Origin: an uncultured Bacteroidota bacterium
GTDB taxonomy: Bacteria > Bacteroidota > Bacteroidia > AKYH767-A > JABDAW01
DNA: 46,225 nucleotides
Reading direction: 5' to 3'
NCBI GenBank assembly: GCA_903844645.1
Contig: CAIMUP010000035.1
Coordinates: 1 to 46,225, forward strand
The notes beneath the pieces were generated by a model. That model worked only from the letters and a program-made list of their open reading frames with translations, was not told the origin of the DNA and made no database searches. A program made the translations under genes and the position numbers. Below, piece by piece: positions 34,190-43,228 of this stretch; positions within the stretch are counted from its first letter, which is position 1; every line of letters begins with the position of its first letter.

Positions 34190-35878
34190 ATGAAATCTCT
34201 GAAATTAATCCTCGTCGTCCTCACGCTGAACTGTTCGCTGTTCACTTTTCTCTGCGAAGCGCAATACCCTACTCGGTATTTTATCCAATTCACCGATAAA
34301 ATCAATAATGGATATTCCCTGTCCAACCCTTCCGCCTTTCTCTCGGCACGAGCCATCGCCAGGCGAACGAATCAAAGCATCGGATATGACAGCCTCGATC
34401 TGCCCATCACCCAAGCTTATATAGATACGATCATGGCGCATGGGGCAATCGTCTTGAATCATTCCAAATGGCTCAACGGGGTCTGTATCGCTACGGCTGA
34501 TACCAATATTTTAAATGATATTAATGCCCTGCCGTTCGTTGCCCATTCGGTATGGGTCGGCGCGAAGAAGAAATTAGGCGATAATGGCGGTATTTCGCTG
34601 CTCTCGAAAGAGACCATGATGAATGATAAAACAAAATCGAACCATGCGACCAAGAATACCCAATCATTAAATTACGGAGCGGCAACCAATCAGATCACGA
34701 TGATCCACGGCGACTATCTTCACGACCTTGGTTTTATGGGAGAAGGGATGGTGATCGCGGTGATGGATGCCGGCTTCTTGCATGTAGATACCATTGCCGG
34801 TTTTGATAGTATCAGAGTGAATAATCAGATCCTCGGAACGAAAGATTTCGTGGTCGGCGATACCTCCGTTTATGAAGATGACGGGCATGGATGTATGGTG
34901 TTGAGCTGTATCGCAGCAAACCTCCCCGGACAGATGATCGGGACAGGACCACATGCTAACTTTTGGCTGATACGTACCGAAGACGCTCCGACAGAGAATA
35001 TTATTGAAGAATATACCTGGGCTATGGGAGCGGAATTTGCGGATAGTGTCGGAGCAGATATTATCAGTTCTTCCTTAGGCTACACCCGCTTCGATCATAC
35101 GGATCAAGACCATACATACTCCGATATGACGGGGCGTATCTGCCCCAGCACCAAGGCAGCAACCGTCGCATCAGAACGCGGAATATTAGTCATCGTAGCC
35201 GAGATGAACGAAGGCGACCATTTCTTTCACTTTGTGGGAGCACCCGCAGATGCCGATAGTATTCTGGCGATTGGTGCGGTGGATTATTTAGGAAACTACG
35301 TAAGTTTTAGTTCCAAAGGACCTTCCTACGATGGGCGGGTCAAGCCCGATGTGGCAGACCAAGGGTTAAGCTCGACCGTAATTCTTCCCGCCACAGGGAC
35401 AGTAGGTACCTCCAGCGGCACTTCCTTCGCCACCCCGATATTAGCAGGTGCAGCAGCCTGCTTTTGGCAAGCCCACCCAACCATGACCAATATGCAAGTG
35501 CGACATGCCATCATCGCCAGTGCCACCCAATACACCAATCCCGATACTTTGGAAGGATATGGAATACCTAACTTTGAATTAGCCAACAGTATCACCACAG
35601 GGCAAAGCATCGTGAATGCCAAAGAGACCATTTCGGTAACCGTATATCCGAATCCATGTGTCCACCATGCTACCTTTTTTATTAATGGAAGTATAGATAC
35701 TAAAGATGCTACGATACTAATTTATGATCTGCTCGGTCAGCCATTACGAACGATTTCATTAGGGAATAACAGAAAAATATCCTTTGATAAAGGGAAACTA
35801 TCGAGCGGTATGTACTTCTATGAACTCCACACCCATCAAGGACAAACAGCAGCTACGGGGAAGTTGATTATAGAATAA
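34190..35878 (+). CDS. Subtilisin-like serine protease with T9SS sorting domain
   Basis: A 562-residue secreted protease from the ATG at 34190 (MKSLKLILVVLTLNCSLFTF is the signal peptide). An N-terminal pro-region of about 110 residues is followed by an S8 catalytic domain: aspartate in VIAVMDAGF (about 193), histidine in DDGHGCMV (about 232) and serine in SSGTSFATPI (about 410). The last 80 residues are a T9SS type A sorting domain (VYPNPCVHH, ILIYDLLGQPL, LSSGMYFYEL), so it should reach the surface through the system encoded at 40013-45838. Aspartate sits in DAG instead of the usual DTG or DSG. TAAATTCG at 34154-34161 is a weak -7 box. The substrate is unknown. Confidence 0.93.
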   Translation: MKSLKLILVVLTLNCSLFTFLCEAQYPTRYFIQFTDKINNGYSLSNPSAFLSARAIARRTNQSIGYDSLDLPITQAYIDTIMAHGAIVLNHSKWLNGVCIATADTNILNDINALPFVAHSVWVGAKKKLGDNGGISLLSKETMMNDKTKSNHATKNTQSLNYGAATNQITMIHGDYLHDLGFMGEGMVIAVMDAGFLHVDTIAGFDSIRVNNQILGTKDFVVGDTSVYEDDGHGCMVLSCIAANLPGQMIGTGPHANFWLIRTEDAPTENIIEEYTWAMGAEFADSVGADIISSSLGYTRFDHTDQDHTYSDMTGRICPSTKAATVASERGILVIVAEMNEGDHFFHFVGAPADADSILAIGAVDYLGNYVSFSSKGPSYDGRVKPDVADQGLSSTVILPATGTVGTSSGTSFATPILAGAAACFWQAHPTMTNMQVRHAIIASATQYTNPDTLEGYGIPNFELANSITTGQSIVNAKETISVTVYPNPCVHHATFFINGSIDTKDATILIYDLLGQPLRTISLGNNRKISFDKGKLSSGMYFYELHTHQGQTAATGKLIIE

Positions 35879-35959
35879 AATAAATGGGGCAGGAGAGGAA
35901 GTATATCGAGTATTAGCATTTGTATTTTTTAAAGAATTTTATTAACAAAGACAAAAATA

Positions 35960-35992
35960 TTTGGAAACTCAAAAACTATTTCCGTTACTTTG
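35960..35992 (+). promoter_or_regulatory. Candidate promoter of topA
   Basis: TTTG at 35960-35963 and TTACTTTG at 35985-35992 lie 21 bases apart; the -7 box misses the A of TAnnTTTG by one position. It would give a leader of about 30 bases to the ATG at 36029. Confidence 0.45.
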
Positions 35993-36028
35993 CGCCCTCG
36001 AAACTTTGAAACAAAGACAAAAATAAGA

Positions 36029-38425
36029 ATGGCAAAAAATTTATTGATAGTAGAATCACCCGCAAAAGCTAAAACCATTGAAGGGTTTTTAGGAAAGGAT
36101 TTTAAAGTGAAGTCGAGCTACGGACATATCCGCGATTTACCGAAGAATGACAAAGCGATAGATGTTAAAAACAACTTCAAACCGCTATACATCGTTACCG
36201 ATGATAAGAAAGATGTCGTTGCAGACTTAATGAGAGAGGTAAAGAAAGCTGACATCGTATGGCTCGCTACTGATGAGGATCGTGAGGGGGAAGCTATCTC
36301 ATGGCATCTTGCCGAGGCATTGGGTTTGGATGTGAAGACCACGAATCGTATCGTGTTTCATGAAATTACCAAAGATGCCATTCAACACGCCGTTGATAAT
36401 CCAAGACGTATTAACACCAACCTTGTAGATGCACAGCAAGCCAGAAGAATATTGGATCGTCTGGTTGGGTTTGAATTGTCTCCCGTGCTTTGGAAGAAGG
36501 TCAAGCCGTCTTTATCTGCCGGGAGGGTGCAGTCCGTTGCTGTCAGATTAATTGTCGAGAGAGAAAGGGAAATAGATCACTTCAATGTTACTTCAAATTA
36601 TAGAGTGGTGGCTTATTTCAATGCCCCGAATGATAACGGAACGATAATAAGTTTCAAGGCTGATTTATCCGAAAGGTTCAAGAAGGAAGAGGATGCAAAA
36701 TCCTTTTTAGAGAAATTAATCGGGGCGAATTATAAAGTAAAGAGTGTGGAGAAAAAACCCGCTAACAGGACTCCTTCCGCGCCTTTCACTACCTCTACCT
36801 TGCAGCAGGAGGCAAGCAGAAAGATGGGATTCTCGGTGGCACAAACCATGATTACCGCACAGAAGTTATATGAGTCAGGAAAGATTACTTATATGAGAAC
36901 AGATTCTGTGAATCTCTCTGATACCGCCTTGAATGCGGCTGCAAAAGTGATTACAGGTTTATATGGGCCAAAGTATTCCGAGCCACATCAATACAAAACC
37001 AAAAGCAAAGGTGCACAAGAGGCTCACGAAGCCATTCGCCCTACGGATATGGGTGTTCAGACTTTGGAGGAAGGGGGCAGTGAGGCTCGTTTGTATGATT
37101 TGATTTGGAAGAGAACGATCGCTTCGCAGATGGCTGATGCCCAGATAGAGCGTACCATAGCCAACATTATTCCTGATAAAACTACCGATGAATTCATAGC
37201 TACCGGCGAGGTAATTTTATTTGATGGATTCCTGAAGGTTTACATGGAATCGAATGATGACGAGGACGAGGAAACCAAAGAGGGCATCCTTCCGCCATTA
37301 AAAACCGGACAGCAGGTGGCTTTTGAGCAGATGGTGGCTACCCAAAGATTCAGCAAACCGTTGCCAAGATATACCGAGGCGGCGTTGGTGAAGAAGTTGG
37401 AAAATCTGGGTATCGGCAGACCTTCTACTTATGCCCCGACGATCTCTACGATACAGAAGCGGGGCTATGTCGAAAAGGGCAGCAGGATGGGCAAAGAGCG
37501 CAAGTTTCAGGTGCTTACTTTATTAAATAATACTATTACGGTGAGGACGAATACCGAATTGTTCGGGGCTGATAAAGGGAAGCTGTTGCCTACCGATATT
37601 GGTTCGGTGGTGAATGATTTCTTGGTCGCGAATTTCGAGATTATACTTGATTATAATTTCACTGCCGAGGTGGAGAAAGAGTTTGATGAAATAGCCGAGG
37701 GCAACATGGTTTGGACGGAAATGATCAACACTTTTTACAACCCATTTCATTCTACGGTGATTACTGCGGAGGGCACTTCGGAGCGGGTTTCGGGAGAGCG
37801 GATATTGGGTGCCGATCCGGCTACGGGTAAGGAAGTGAGCGTGAGGATAGGGCGGTATGGTCCGTTGGTTCAGATAAAATCTGATAACAAGGATGAGAAG
37901 CCTCAATTTGCGAGCCTCCAACCGGGGCAGCGGATCGAAACGATTACGCTGGAGGAGGCTTTGGAGACGATGGCTACGAAATTAAATCCTACTGCGAGCA
38001 ACGCGATGATAGGGATGTATGAGGAGGCTGAAATGACCCAGGGCGCGGGGCGATTCGGTCCTTTTATCAAACATAAAAGTAAATATTATTCCCTGAAAAG
38101 GGGTGAAGATTTGGCGGCGATTGATACTGCCCGTGCCATCGAAATTATCCTGGAAAAAAGGAAAAAAGATGCCGAGAAATTGATTAAATCATTCGACGAA
38201 AATAAGGAGGTACAAATCGTGAATGGGAGGTACGGTCCGTACATTACGATTGGCAAATTAAATGTAAAAATTCCAAAAGATAAGACTCCCGAGGCATTGA
38301 CTCTTGAAGAATGTCTGACTTTGGCGAAAGAACAGGAACCGACTAAGGGGAAGGCAAAAGGCAAGGCAGCTCCGGCTAAGAAAACGGTGGCAAAGAAGAA
38401 AAGTGCGAGAAAGGCGAAGAGTTAA
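36029..38425 (+). CDS. topA: DNA topoisomerase I (type IA)
   Basis: Relaxes negative supercoils by cutting one strand through a 5'-phosphotyrosine. The 798-residue protein opens with the Toprim domain (NLLIVESPAKAKTIEGFLG, then TDEDREGEAISWH), and the catalytic tyrosine lies in KITYMRTDSVNLS (about residue 288). FTTSTLQQEASRKMGFS and RPSTYAPTISTI are further family marks. In place of four-cysteine zinc fingers the C-terminus has repeat modules (IGRYGPLVQI, GRFGPFIKHK, GRYGPYITIG) and a tail rich in K and A that should bind DNA. An open frame reaches back to a TTG at 35990, but MAKNLLIVES is the family start. The T9SS region follows on the same strand. Confidence 0.97.
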   Translation: MAKNLLIVESPAKAKTIEGFLGKDFKVKSSYGHIRDLPKNDKAIDVKNNFKPLYIVTDDKKDVVADLMREVKKADIVWLATDEDREGEAISWHLAEALGLDVKTTNRIVFHEITKDAIQHAVDNPRRINTNLVDAQQARRILDRLVGFELSPVLWKKVKPSLSAGRVQSVAVRLIVEREREIDHFNVTSNYRVVAYFNAPNDNGTIISFKADLSERFKKEEDAKSFLEKLIGANYKVKSVEKKPANRTPSAPFTTSTLQQEASRKMGFSVAQTMITAQKLYESGKITYMRTDSVNLSDTALNAAAKVITGLYGPKYSEPHQYKTKSKGAQEAHEAIRPTDMGVQTLEEGGSEARLYDLIWKRTIASQMADAQIERTIANIIPDKTTDEFIATGEVILFDGFLKVYMESNDDEDEETKEGILPPLKTGQQVAFEQMVATQRFSKPLPRYTEAALVKKLENLGIGRPSTYAPTISTIQKRGYVEKGSRMGKERKFQVLTLLNNTITVRTNTELFGADKGKLLPTDIGSVVNDFLVANFEIILDYNFTAEVEKEFDEIAEGNMVWTEMINTFYNPFHSTVITAEGTSERVSGERILGADPATGKEVSVRIGRYGPLVQIKSDNKDEKPQFASLQPGQRIETITLEEALETMATKLNPTASNAMIGMYEEAEMTQGAGRFGPFIKHKSKYYSLKRGEDLAAIDTARAIEIILEKRKKDAEKLIKSFDENKEVQIVNGRYGPYITIGKLNVKIPKDKTPEALTLEECLTLAKEQEPTKGKAKGKAAPAKKTVAKKKSARKAKS

Positions 38426-38477
38426 ATGAAGAATTCTATAAGTATGGAATTTGAAAGTCCCATGATTATTTGCGACA

Positions 38478-38666
38478 ATTTAAATTTGGTATCCCGCGAT
38501 ATCAAAGTTGTATCCTACAATACCATTTTGGATTCCTACAATACCAATTTGGATTCCAAGGATACCAATTTGGTTTCCCACGATACCATTTTGGATTCCC
38601 ACGATACCATTTTGGATTCCCACGATACCATTTTGGATTCCCACGATACCAAAATGGTTTCCTACG
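38478..38666. repeat. 21-bp array I, nine units
   Basis: ATACCA or a variant starts at 38499, 38520, 38541, 38562, 38583, 38604, 38625 and 38646, all 21 bp apart, with a diverged unit at 38478. The small dyad CCATTTTGG or CCAATTTGG is in most units. The array lies in the 270-bp gap between topA and the ureohydrolase gene, both on the plus strand. The 86-residue frame across it is a repeat artefact. Confidence 0.95.
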
Positions 38667-38695
38667 GAACGAAACATGTAAATTAGTGATAATCA

Positions 38696-39868
38696 ATGCT
38701 AATGGAGCTACAAGAATATTTTGAACCGATAGATTACACGATTCTTGAAAAGGATGAATCGCCGAATTCGGTAGGCAATATCGTCAAGATTTATTCCTCC
38801 GATGCCCCATTTCCCGACCTCGAAACGATGGATATGGTCATCCTCGGCATTCCCGAAGAACGCGGTGCCATTACTAATGAAGGATGCAAAGATGCAGCCC
38901 CTTATATAAGGAGTAAATTATACGGCTTATTCAGCGGCGATTATCCGATTCGGGTGGCAGATATTGGCGATTTACGGATTGGGAATACCGTCGAAGATAC
39001 CTATATCGCCCTCGCCGAAGTATGCACCTCGCTGCTTCGGATGAATATTATCCCCATCATTATCGGCGGCAGCCAAGACCTTACTTACGCCCAATATAAA
39101 GCATACACGCCGCTCGGGAAGATGATCAATATCGTCAGCGTAGACTCGCATTTCGATTTAGGGAAGAATGATAGCGAGTTGAATTCGCAGACCTATTTAG
39201 GGAAGATTATTACCGACGAACCGAATTTTTTGTTTAATTACAGCAATATCGGGTTTCAGTCCTATTTTGTCGGCAGTGAATCCATTAATTTAATGAAAAA
39301 ACTATACTTCGATGTCTATCGCCTCGGGCAAGTCCGCAGCGATATGGAAGAAGTAGAACCCATCATCCGCGATGCCGATATGCTCACCTTCGATGTATCC
39401 TGCATCCGCCACTCCGATGCCCCCGCCAATGCCAATGCCAGCCCGAATGGGTTTTATGGTGAAGAAGCCTGTCAGATAATCCGGTATGCCGGCATGACCG
39501 ATAAGCTCACCTCGATCGGTTTTTATGAAGTCAATCCAAAGCACGATCATCGCGAACAAACGTCTTATTTAATAGCCCAAATGATATGGTATTTTATAGA
39601 TGGATTTTATCATCGCAAAAACGATAACCCCGCCAACGATCAGGAAGATTTCATAAAATATCGGGTAAATGTCAAAAGCATGGAACAAGAATTAACTTTT
39701 TTTAAAAGCAAAAAAACCGACCGCTGGTGGATGGAAATGCCACACTCCAATGAAGCCGTAAAATATTTACACAATCCTCTCGTTCCTTGTTCTTACAGGG
39801 ATTATCAAGCAGCAACACATGATGAAATATCAGACAGATGGTGGAATTCGTACCATAAATTCAACTAA
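38696..39868 (+). CDS. Ureohydrolase-fold protein with altered metal site
   Basis: A 390-residue member of the arginase/agmatinase/formimidoylglutamase superfamily, usually annotated in Bacteroidota as formimidoylglutamase. Three motifs line the usual two-manganese site. Here they read GGSQDLTYA (canonical GG-D/S-H, so histidine is replaced by glutamine), VDSHFDLG (intact D-x-H-x-D) and LTFDVSCIRHSDAP (canonical S-x-D-x-D, so the second aspartate is serine). Two metal ligands are thus missing. The gene stands between topA and the porP/gldKLMN genes, an arrangement I recall from other gliding Bacteroidota, which hints at a non-metabolic role. A second ATG at 38702 could be the start. A catalytically inactive or altered member is likely. 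Confidence 0.8.
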   Translation: MLMELQEYFEPIDYTILEKDESPNSVGNIVKIYSSDAPFPDLETMDMVILGIPEERGAITNEGCKDAAPYIRSKLYGLFSGDYPIRVADIGDLRIGNTVEDTYIALAEVCTSLLRMNIIPIIIGGSQDLTYAQYKAYTPLGKMINIVSVDSHFDLGKNDSELNSQTYLGKIITDEPNFLFNYSNIGFQSYFVGSESINLMKKLYFDVYRLGQVRSDMEEVEPIIRDADMLTFDVSCIRHSDAPANANASPNGFYGEEACQIIRYAGMTDKLTSIGFYEVNPKHDHREQTSYLIAQMIWYFIDGFYHRKNDNPANDQEDFIKYRVNVKSMEQELTFFKSKKTDRWWMEMPHSNEAVKYLHNPLVPCSYRDYQAATHDEISDRWWNSYHKFN

Positions 39869-40012
39869 GAAAATGATGAAGAAAGTAAGATTGTTGAAAA
39901 GAATTTTGCAAATAAATTTGGTGGTTAGAAATTTTTTTGCTTATTTTACACCCTTGAAAAAAATAACAGTCCTCGCACATAAAATAAATTTAATAAATTA
40001 ATAACATAAGAC

Positions 40013-40957
40013 ATGAGAAAAATCTTTACCATCGTAGTAGTATTAGTTGCTTTAGTAGCAAGGGTTTCAGCACAGCAAGACCCTCAATTTTCAATGAACA
40101 TGTATAACAAACTTTCAGTGAATCCAGCCTTTGCCGGAGCCAATGATGCCATCTGCGGAACCCTTATGTACAGAGATCAATGGGATGGTTTTCCTGGTGA
40201 TCCTAAAACACTTTTGTTTAGTGCCGATGCGCAAATAGATGATATTTCCGGAGGAGTAGGGTTGAATGTTTTGTCTGACCAATTAGGTTTGCAACATCAA
40301 CTTCAACTAAAAGTGGGATATGCCTATAGGATGCCCTTAGGCGATGGTAAATTAGCTATTGGTGCAGATGTTGGGTATGTGCAAAATTCTTTGAATGGGA
40401 CCTTTTTGTATAATCAATCTGGCGATCCTGCGATACCTGCAGCATCTAATACACCTTTTGTAGTCGCTGCTGGTGCTCCTGATTTTGATTTTGGTGTATA
40501 TTACCATACTACCGATTATTATGTCGGATTATCAACAACCCATTTAGCTGCGAGCACCTTGAATTATGGAACTGTGAAATCAGCACTTGCTCATCATTAT
40601 TATTTTATGGGAGGGTATAAATTTCCTGTTTCAGAGAATGTAGAGTTAGAGCCTTCAGTTCTTGTAAAATCTGATGCGGCCTCCACTCAGTTAGATGTAA
40701 ATGTAAGAGCAATTTTTAAAAATGCTTTTATTGGGGGCGTGTCGTATAGGTTGCAGGATGCCATTGTCCTAATGGTTGGATACCATATTAATGGTTTAAA
40801 ATTCGGTTATGCATATGATTTAACAACGTCTGACATAAAAAGTTATAGCAGAGGCTCTCATGAATTAATGGTTGGGTACTGTTTTAAACCAGTTCCTACA
40901 CCACATAAGATTACGACCCATGAGAATGTTAGAACTCTTGGGGGGAAAGAAAGATAA
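40013..40957 (+). CDS. PorP/SprF family T9SS outer-membrane protein
   Basis: A 314-residue outer-membrane beta-barrel with a signal peptide (FTIVVVLVALVARVSAQ) directly followed by the family mark QQDPQFSMNMYNKLSVNPAFAGA. Alternating aromatic and polar strands fill the rest. PorP/SprF proteins work with GldKN rings or help particular cargo reach the surface. It is the first gene of the T9SS set, 88 bases before gldK. TTTG at 39917-39920 and TATTTTAC at 39942-39949 form a weak promoter. The 390 to 430-kb scale spread of paralogues typical for the family cannot be judged here, so a specific name is not given. Confidence 0.9.
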   Translation: MRKIFTIVVVLVALVARVSAQQDPQFSMNMYNKLSVNPAFAGANDAICGTLMYRDQWDGFPGDPKTLLFSADAQIDDISGGVGLNVLSDQLGLQHQLQLKVGYAYRMPLGDGKLAIGADVGYVQNSLNGTFLYNQSGDPAIPAASNTPFVVAAGAPDFDFGVYYHTTDYYVGLSTTHLAASTLNYGTVKSALAHHYYFMGGYKFPVSENVELEPSVLVKSDAASTQLDVNVRAIFKNAFIGGVSYRLQDAIVLMVGYHINGLKFGYAYDLTTSDIKSYSRGSHELMVGYCFKPVPTPHKITTHENVRTLGGKER

Positions 40958-41045
40958 AATTATTGTAACCATTTAAAAATAATCCCGTTGAAAACCATTA
41001 ATAAATTTTTTTGTAGATAGTTTAGGTTTTTAAAACAAAGAATAA

Positions 41046-42341
41046 ATGAAAATTAATCTGAAATTTGGTAGTGGCAAGAATAGAGCAATCGAAGTATTGA
41101 TTTGTTTTTTTGTTATAGCTGTAATTTTTACAAGTTGTTCTGGTGACCATGGTGAATTAGTGGGGGTTCAACATAGAGTAAAATGGTATCAAGCCGATCC
41201 GTATGGAATGATTTATATTCCGGCTGGTTCGTATAACATGGGACCGAGTGATCAAGATGTACCATATGCGTTAACCGCACAAAGTAAATCTGTTACTGTG
41301 CCTGCGTTTTGGATGGATAATACAGAAATCACGAATAATGAATATAGGCAATTCGTTTATTGGGTTCGTGATTCTCTTGCGCACCGTCTATTAAATGATA
41401 TTGTTGACGAAGGAGAATACACTGAACGAATTAACTGGAAAAAAAATATTCGATGGGATGATCAGGCAAACACAGAAACATTAGGTGAATTGTTTCTTCC
41501 TGAAAGTGAAAGATTTTATAAGAGAAAAGAAATTGATAGCAGAAAACTCATGTTTGAATATTATTGGATTGATTTAAAGGAGGCCGCTGCAAAATCAAAT
41601 AGGCAACAAGGAATGACTGATAGATCAGTTTTTATCAAAAAGGGTTTGACCAATATTTATCCTGATACCCTAGCATGGGTTCATGATTACACTTATTCTT
41701 TCAATGAACCATTAACAAGAACATATTTTTGGCATCCCGCTTATGACGAGTATCCGGTAGTTGGAGTAAATTGGGTTCAAGCTACAGCATTCTGTATTTG
41801 GAGGACACAGTACTTACATGCTTATTTGGATGCTATTGAGCAAACTTGGCCAGAAGATTATCGCCTTCCAACTGAATCAGAATGGGAGTATGCAGCGAGA
41901 GGCGGGTTGCAACTATCTCCTTATCCTTGGGGAGGCCCCTACATAAGGAATAGCCGGGGATGTTTCTTGGCTAACTTTAAACCTATGCGAGGGAATTACA
42001 TTGATGACGGAGGTGTTTATACTGTAAAGGCTACGTCTTATTGGCCCAATGATTATGGTTTATATTGCATGGCTGGAAATGTTGCTGAATGGACAAGTAA
42101 TGCTTTCGATGAATCAGCTTATAGTTTTATTCATGACTTAAGCCCTGATTATTCTTATTCAGCTAACGAAAATGATTTACCCGCTCTTAAAAGGAAAGTC
42201 ATTAGAGGTGGATCTTGGAAAGATGTCGGATATTTTTTACAAACAAGTACACGTTCTTATGAGTATCAGGATACAGCGAAATGTTATATTGGCTTTCGTT
42301 GTGTAATGTCTTTTCTTGGACGTGATAAAGCAGATTATTAG
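41046..42341 (+). CDS. gldK: T9SS outer-membrane ring lipoprotein GldK
   Basis: A 431-residue lipoprotein: membrane stretch LICFFVIAVIFTSC with the lipidated cysteine at about residue 31. It is followed by an FGE-sulfatase (SUMF1) fold starting MIYIPAGSYNMGPSDQD and ending with NVAEWTSNAFDES, VIRGGSWKDVGYFLQTSTR and IGFRCVMSF. GldK and GldN form the large periplasmic ring on the outer membrane in the T9SS and do not act as sulfatase activators. It is followed by gldL at 46 bases. The base composition from porP to gldM is visibly poorer in G+C than in topA or gldN. Confidence 0.95.
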   Translation: MKINLKFGSGKNRAIEVLICFFVIAVIFTSCSGDHGELVGVQHRVKWYQADPYGMIYIPAGSYNMGPSDQDVPYALTAQSKSVTVPAFWMDNTEITNNEYRQFVYWVRDSLAHRLLNDIVDEGEYTERINWKKNIRWDDQANTETLGELFLPESERFYKRKEIDSRKLMFEYYWIDLKEAAAKSNRQQGMTDRSVFIKKGLTNIYPDTLAWVHDYTYSFNEPLTRTYFWHPAYDEYPVVGVNWVQATAFCIWRTQYLHAYLDAIEQTWPEDYRLPTESEWEYAARGGLQLSPYPWGGPYIRNSRGCFLANFKPMRGNYIDDGGVYTVKATSYWPNDYGLYCMAGNVAEWTSNAFDESAYSFIHDLSPDYSYSANENDLPALKRKVIRGGSWKDVGYFLQTSTRSYEYQDTAKCYIGFRCVMSFLGRDKADY

Positions 42342-42387
42342 GATATAAAAGTAAATTTAAATAATATTAAACAAATAAATTAAAAAA

Positions 42388-43188
42388 ATGGCAAATTTCA
42401 CACACGGAAAAAAATGGAAAAAATTTATGGCCAAATTGTATGGCTGGGGAGCTGCATTGGTAATTGTAGGCGCATTATTCAAAATTCAACATTATGAAGG
42501 GGCAGGTGTCATGCTTGTGATTGGTTTAAGCACGGAAGCGATTATTTTTTTCTTTTCTGCTTTTGAACCCTTACCACATGAATATGATTGGTCGTTAGTT
42601 TACCCTGAATTTGCAGGAATGTTCGATGAAGAAGAAAAAGTGAAGAAAACAAAAAAAATTGATCCTGTTACTCAAGAGCTTGACAGATTGATGTCGGAGG
42701 CAAAAATTGGACCTGAATTAATTCAAAGTTTGGGAGTCGGTTTAAAAAATTTGGGAGATAATACTTCTAAATTGGCAGATTTGACGGATGCTTCCTTAGC
42801 GACAAATGACTATGTAAAGAATGTAAAAAGCGCATCAAAATCTGTAGGGGAATTAAATGAATCTTATGTTAAAGCTGCTGGAGTAATGGGAGAGTTATCT
42901 GCTGCTGGAGAAGATGTAAAAATTTATAACACTCAGATGTCAAATGCAGCAAAAAATCTTGGTGCTTTAAATGCGATTTATGAAATGCAATTGCAAGGTT
43001 CAAATGAACATTTAAAGACTTCAACTAAAATGTATGAAGGGATGAATACCTTGATGGCAAATTTGAGTGATTCAATTGCTGATACTAAGAAATATAAAGA
43101 TGAAATATCCTCACTTGCAAAAAATTTGGCAGCATTAAACAATGTTTATGGAAATATGCTTTCTGCTATGAGTGGTGGAAAAAATTAA
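42388..43188 (+). CDS. gldL: T9SS/gliding motor stator GldL
   Basis: The 266-residue inner-membrane protein forms, with GldM, the proton-driven motor of gliding and T9SS. Two N-terminal membrane helices (YGWGAALVIVGALFKIQ and GVMLVIGLSTEAIIFFFSAF, about residues 12-57) hold the conserved glutamate in STEAIIF and HYEGAG between them. The long cytoplasmic tail is helical with repeated KNLGALNAIYE and KNLAALNNVYG-like segments. It lies 46 bases after gldK and 40 before gldM, in one operon. Length and motifs agree with the family. Confidence 0.95.
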   Translation: MANFTHGKKWKKFMAKLYGWGAALVIVGALFKIQHYEGAGVMLVIGLSTEAIIFFFSAFEPLPHEYDWSLVYPEFAGMFDEEEKVKKTKKIDPVTQELDRLMSEAKIGPELIQSLGVGLKNLGDNTSKLADLTDASLATNDYVKNVKSASKSVGELNESYVKAAGVMGELSAAGEDVKIYNTQMSNAAKNLGALNAIYEMQLQGSNEHLKTSTKMYEGMNTLMANLSDSIADTKKYKDEISSLAKNLAALNNVYGNMLSAMSGGKN

Positions 43189-43228
43189 ATTAAATTTTTT
43201 ATTTATTAAACAAATTATAAAATAGAAT

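Noticed and set aside
35990-36028. TTG-initiated N-terminal extension of topA
   Set aside because: It lies within the probable promoter and precedes the family's normal start MAKNLLIVES.
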